Below, piece by piece: positions 5,772 through 6,148 of a DNA stretch of 6,148 nucleotides; within the stretch, counting starts at the first letter, position 1; the number at the start of each line of letters is the position of its first letter. Origin of the DNA: Anaerolineaceae bacterium (GTDB taxonomy: Bacteria > Chloroflexota > Anaerolineae > Anaerolineales > Villigracilaceae). Both the position numbers and the translations under genes were made by a program. The stretch covers positions 1 to 6,148 of the forward strand of contig BQMV01000066.1 in assembly GCA_022181005.1 (NCBI GenBank), written 5' to 3'. The notes under the pieces are model-generated. The model searched no databases and was not told the origin of the DNA. It saw nothing but the letters and a program-made list of their open reading frames with translations.

Positions 5772-5777
5772 ATTATA
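5772..5777 (-). promoter_or_regulatory. Candidate -10 box (TATAAT) for the FAD oxidase gene
   Basis: The minus strand reads TATAAT, a perfect hexamer, predicting a start near 5765 and a 44-nt leader. The sequence just upstream on that strand is the CTTTC repeat tract rather than a recognisable -35 hexamer, so an activator or a non-standard sigma requirement is possible. Confidence 0.4.
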
Positions 5778-5785
5778 ACCTGAGT

Positions 5786-5806
5786 GGAAAGAAGAAAGTA
5801 GAAAGT
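5786..5806. repeat. Short purine-rich tandem repeat (AGAAAGT type)
   Basis: Two exact tandem copies of AGAAAGT (5793-5806) follow one degenerate 7-bp copy, GGAAAGA (5786-5792). The tract lies directly upstream of the minus-strand TATAAT at 5772-5777, where the -35 region would be. It may be a binding site or only low-complexity sequence. Confidence 0.5.
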
Positions 5807-5859
5807 GGTTTTCTGGGATTCGTGAGAGTGACTATTCTGGTGAGTAAAGCCGTAGAACG

Positions 5860-5906
5860 CACAGAGATTTTGAGATTTTCTCTCTGCGGTCTCAGTGATC
5901 TCTGTG
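5860..5906. repeat. Hairpin-forming CAGAGA-type intergenic repeat
   Basis: CACAGAGAT (5860-5868) and ATCTCTGTG (5898-5906) form a perfect 9-bp inverted repeat. An inner TGAGA/TCTCA stem (5871-5875/5890-5894) continues it. On the minus strand the right half reads as three imperfect 9-nt units: CAGAGATCA, CTGAGACCG, CAGAGAGAA. It resembles the CGCAGAG/CACAGAG low-complexity repeats that I recall scattered between genes of many environmental bacteria. It begins 40 nt past the stop of the deaminase gene on its coding strand, but no T run follows, so a terminator role is doubtful. Confidence 0.6.
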
Positions 5907-5945
5907 GCTAGAAGCTTGAAAGATTAATTTCGGGGTGAGTCATGG

Positions 5946-6148
5946 TTAATCAGCGTTGAAATCTTTCTGTACCACTTCAATTTTCGCCGCGTTGAGAAAG
6001 TTCACGGCGTTCTCGTCGGTTCGATAGGACACGCTGTACACGATGCGCGCAATCCCCGCGTTGATGAGCGCCTTCGTGCAGTTGATGCACGGAAGGTGCG
6101 TTACGTAACAGGTCGCGCCTTTGGTGGAGACCCCATGCAACGCGGCTT
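5946..6148 (-). CDS. dCMP/cytidine deaminase-fold zinc protein, C-terminal part (5' end missing)
   Basis: Sixty-six residues are visible, beginning inside the protein with AALHGVSTKGATCYVTHLPC and ending at TAA (5946-5948). The pattern G-A-T-x-Y-V-T-H-x-P-C-x-x-C followed by KALINAGIARIVY is characteristic of the deoxycytidylate deaminase/ComEB family. These enzymes deaminate dCMP to dUMP for thymidylate synthesis, or serve as competence-associated homologues. The PCINC cysteines (codons at 6087-6089 and 6078-6080) are two of the three zinc ligands. The His-Ala-Glu motif with the third ligand and the catalytic Glu would lie just upstream, outside the window. Full-length relatives are about 140-170 residues. 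A TTG at 6140 could be misread as a start but falls within the conserved core. It is probably functionally unrelated to the catabolic genes. Confidence 0.88.
   Translation of the reverse strand, partial: AALHGVSTKGATCYVTHLPCINCTKALINAGIARIVYSVSYRTDENAVNFLNAAKIEVVQKDFNAD

Noticed and set aside
5720..5911. Small plus-strand frame in the 5722-5945 gap
   Set aside because: It has no Shine-Dalgarno, overlaps the start of the FAD oxidase, and runs through the repeat tract and hairpin. It is unlike a real small protein.
6138..6140. TTG at 6140 as the deaminase start codon
   Set aside because: The frame stays open to the window edge, and the residues before it (Ala-Ala) fit the conserved core of the family, so the gene is truncated by the window.
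1..6148. CRISPR array, insertion sequence, tRNA or rRNA gene
   Set aside because: No regularly spaced repeats, transposase-like frame, terminal inverted repeats, cloverleaf or conserved rRNA segment was seen on either strand.

Overview
The window looks like a fragment of a bacterial draft or metagenome assembly with moderate to slightly high GC and gene-dense, short intergenic gaps. The gene mix is a SufR-like winged-helix regulator with C-terminal cysteines, a large kinase/M23/aminotransferase fusion, a PuuB-type amine oxidase and a ComEB-type deaminase. My best guess is a Chloroflexota (Anaerolineae-like) organism, at low confidence, because no rRNA or other strong taxonomic marker is present. 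The first ten bases match Illumina adapter sequence, so the left edge is probably a contig end.

Layout, left to right. Bases 1-476 (minus) hold the N-terminal third of an NAD(P)-dependent aldehyde dehydrogenase. It is cut off just after the conserved TPWNFP...SWK block. Bases 477-603 are a divergent promoter region. It carries a TATAAT box on each strand, two copies of an 11-bp repeat, and a 20-bp near-palindrome that sits on the regulator's -10 box directly before its ATG. Bases 604-1185 (plus) encode the regulator. After a strong hairpin, 1267-4305 (plus) encodes a 1012-residue three-domain protein: a hydroxylysine-kinase/APH-like kinase, a degenerate M23 (LytM) domain, and a class III PLP enzyme of the ethanolamine-phosphate/phosphohydroxylysine phospho-lyase type. 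Converging on it with no base between the stop codons is a PuuB-like FAD amine oxidase (5721-4306, minus). Its upstream gap (5722-5945) holds candidate -10 boxes, a short GAAAG-type repeat and a 9-nt-periodic hairpin repeat. The right edge (6148-5946, minus) is the C-terminal part of a dCMP/cytidine-deaminase-fold protein, probably unrelated to the rest.

Taken together, the first four genes suggest a catabolic module for an amino alcohol or amine. The fusion would phosphorylate a hydroxylated amine and then eliminate ammonia and phosphate to give an aldehyde. The divergent aldehyde dehydrogenase would oxidise that aldehyde, and the FAD oxidase would act on a related amine. The regulator between the divergent genes would control both. 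The enzyme families are clear from sequence; the shared substrate and pathway are inference.
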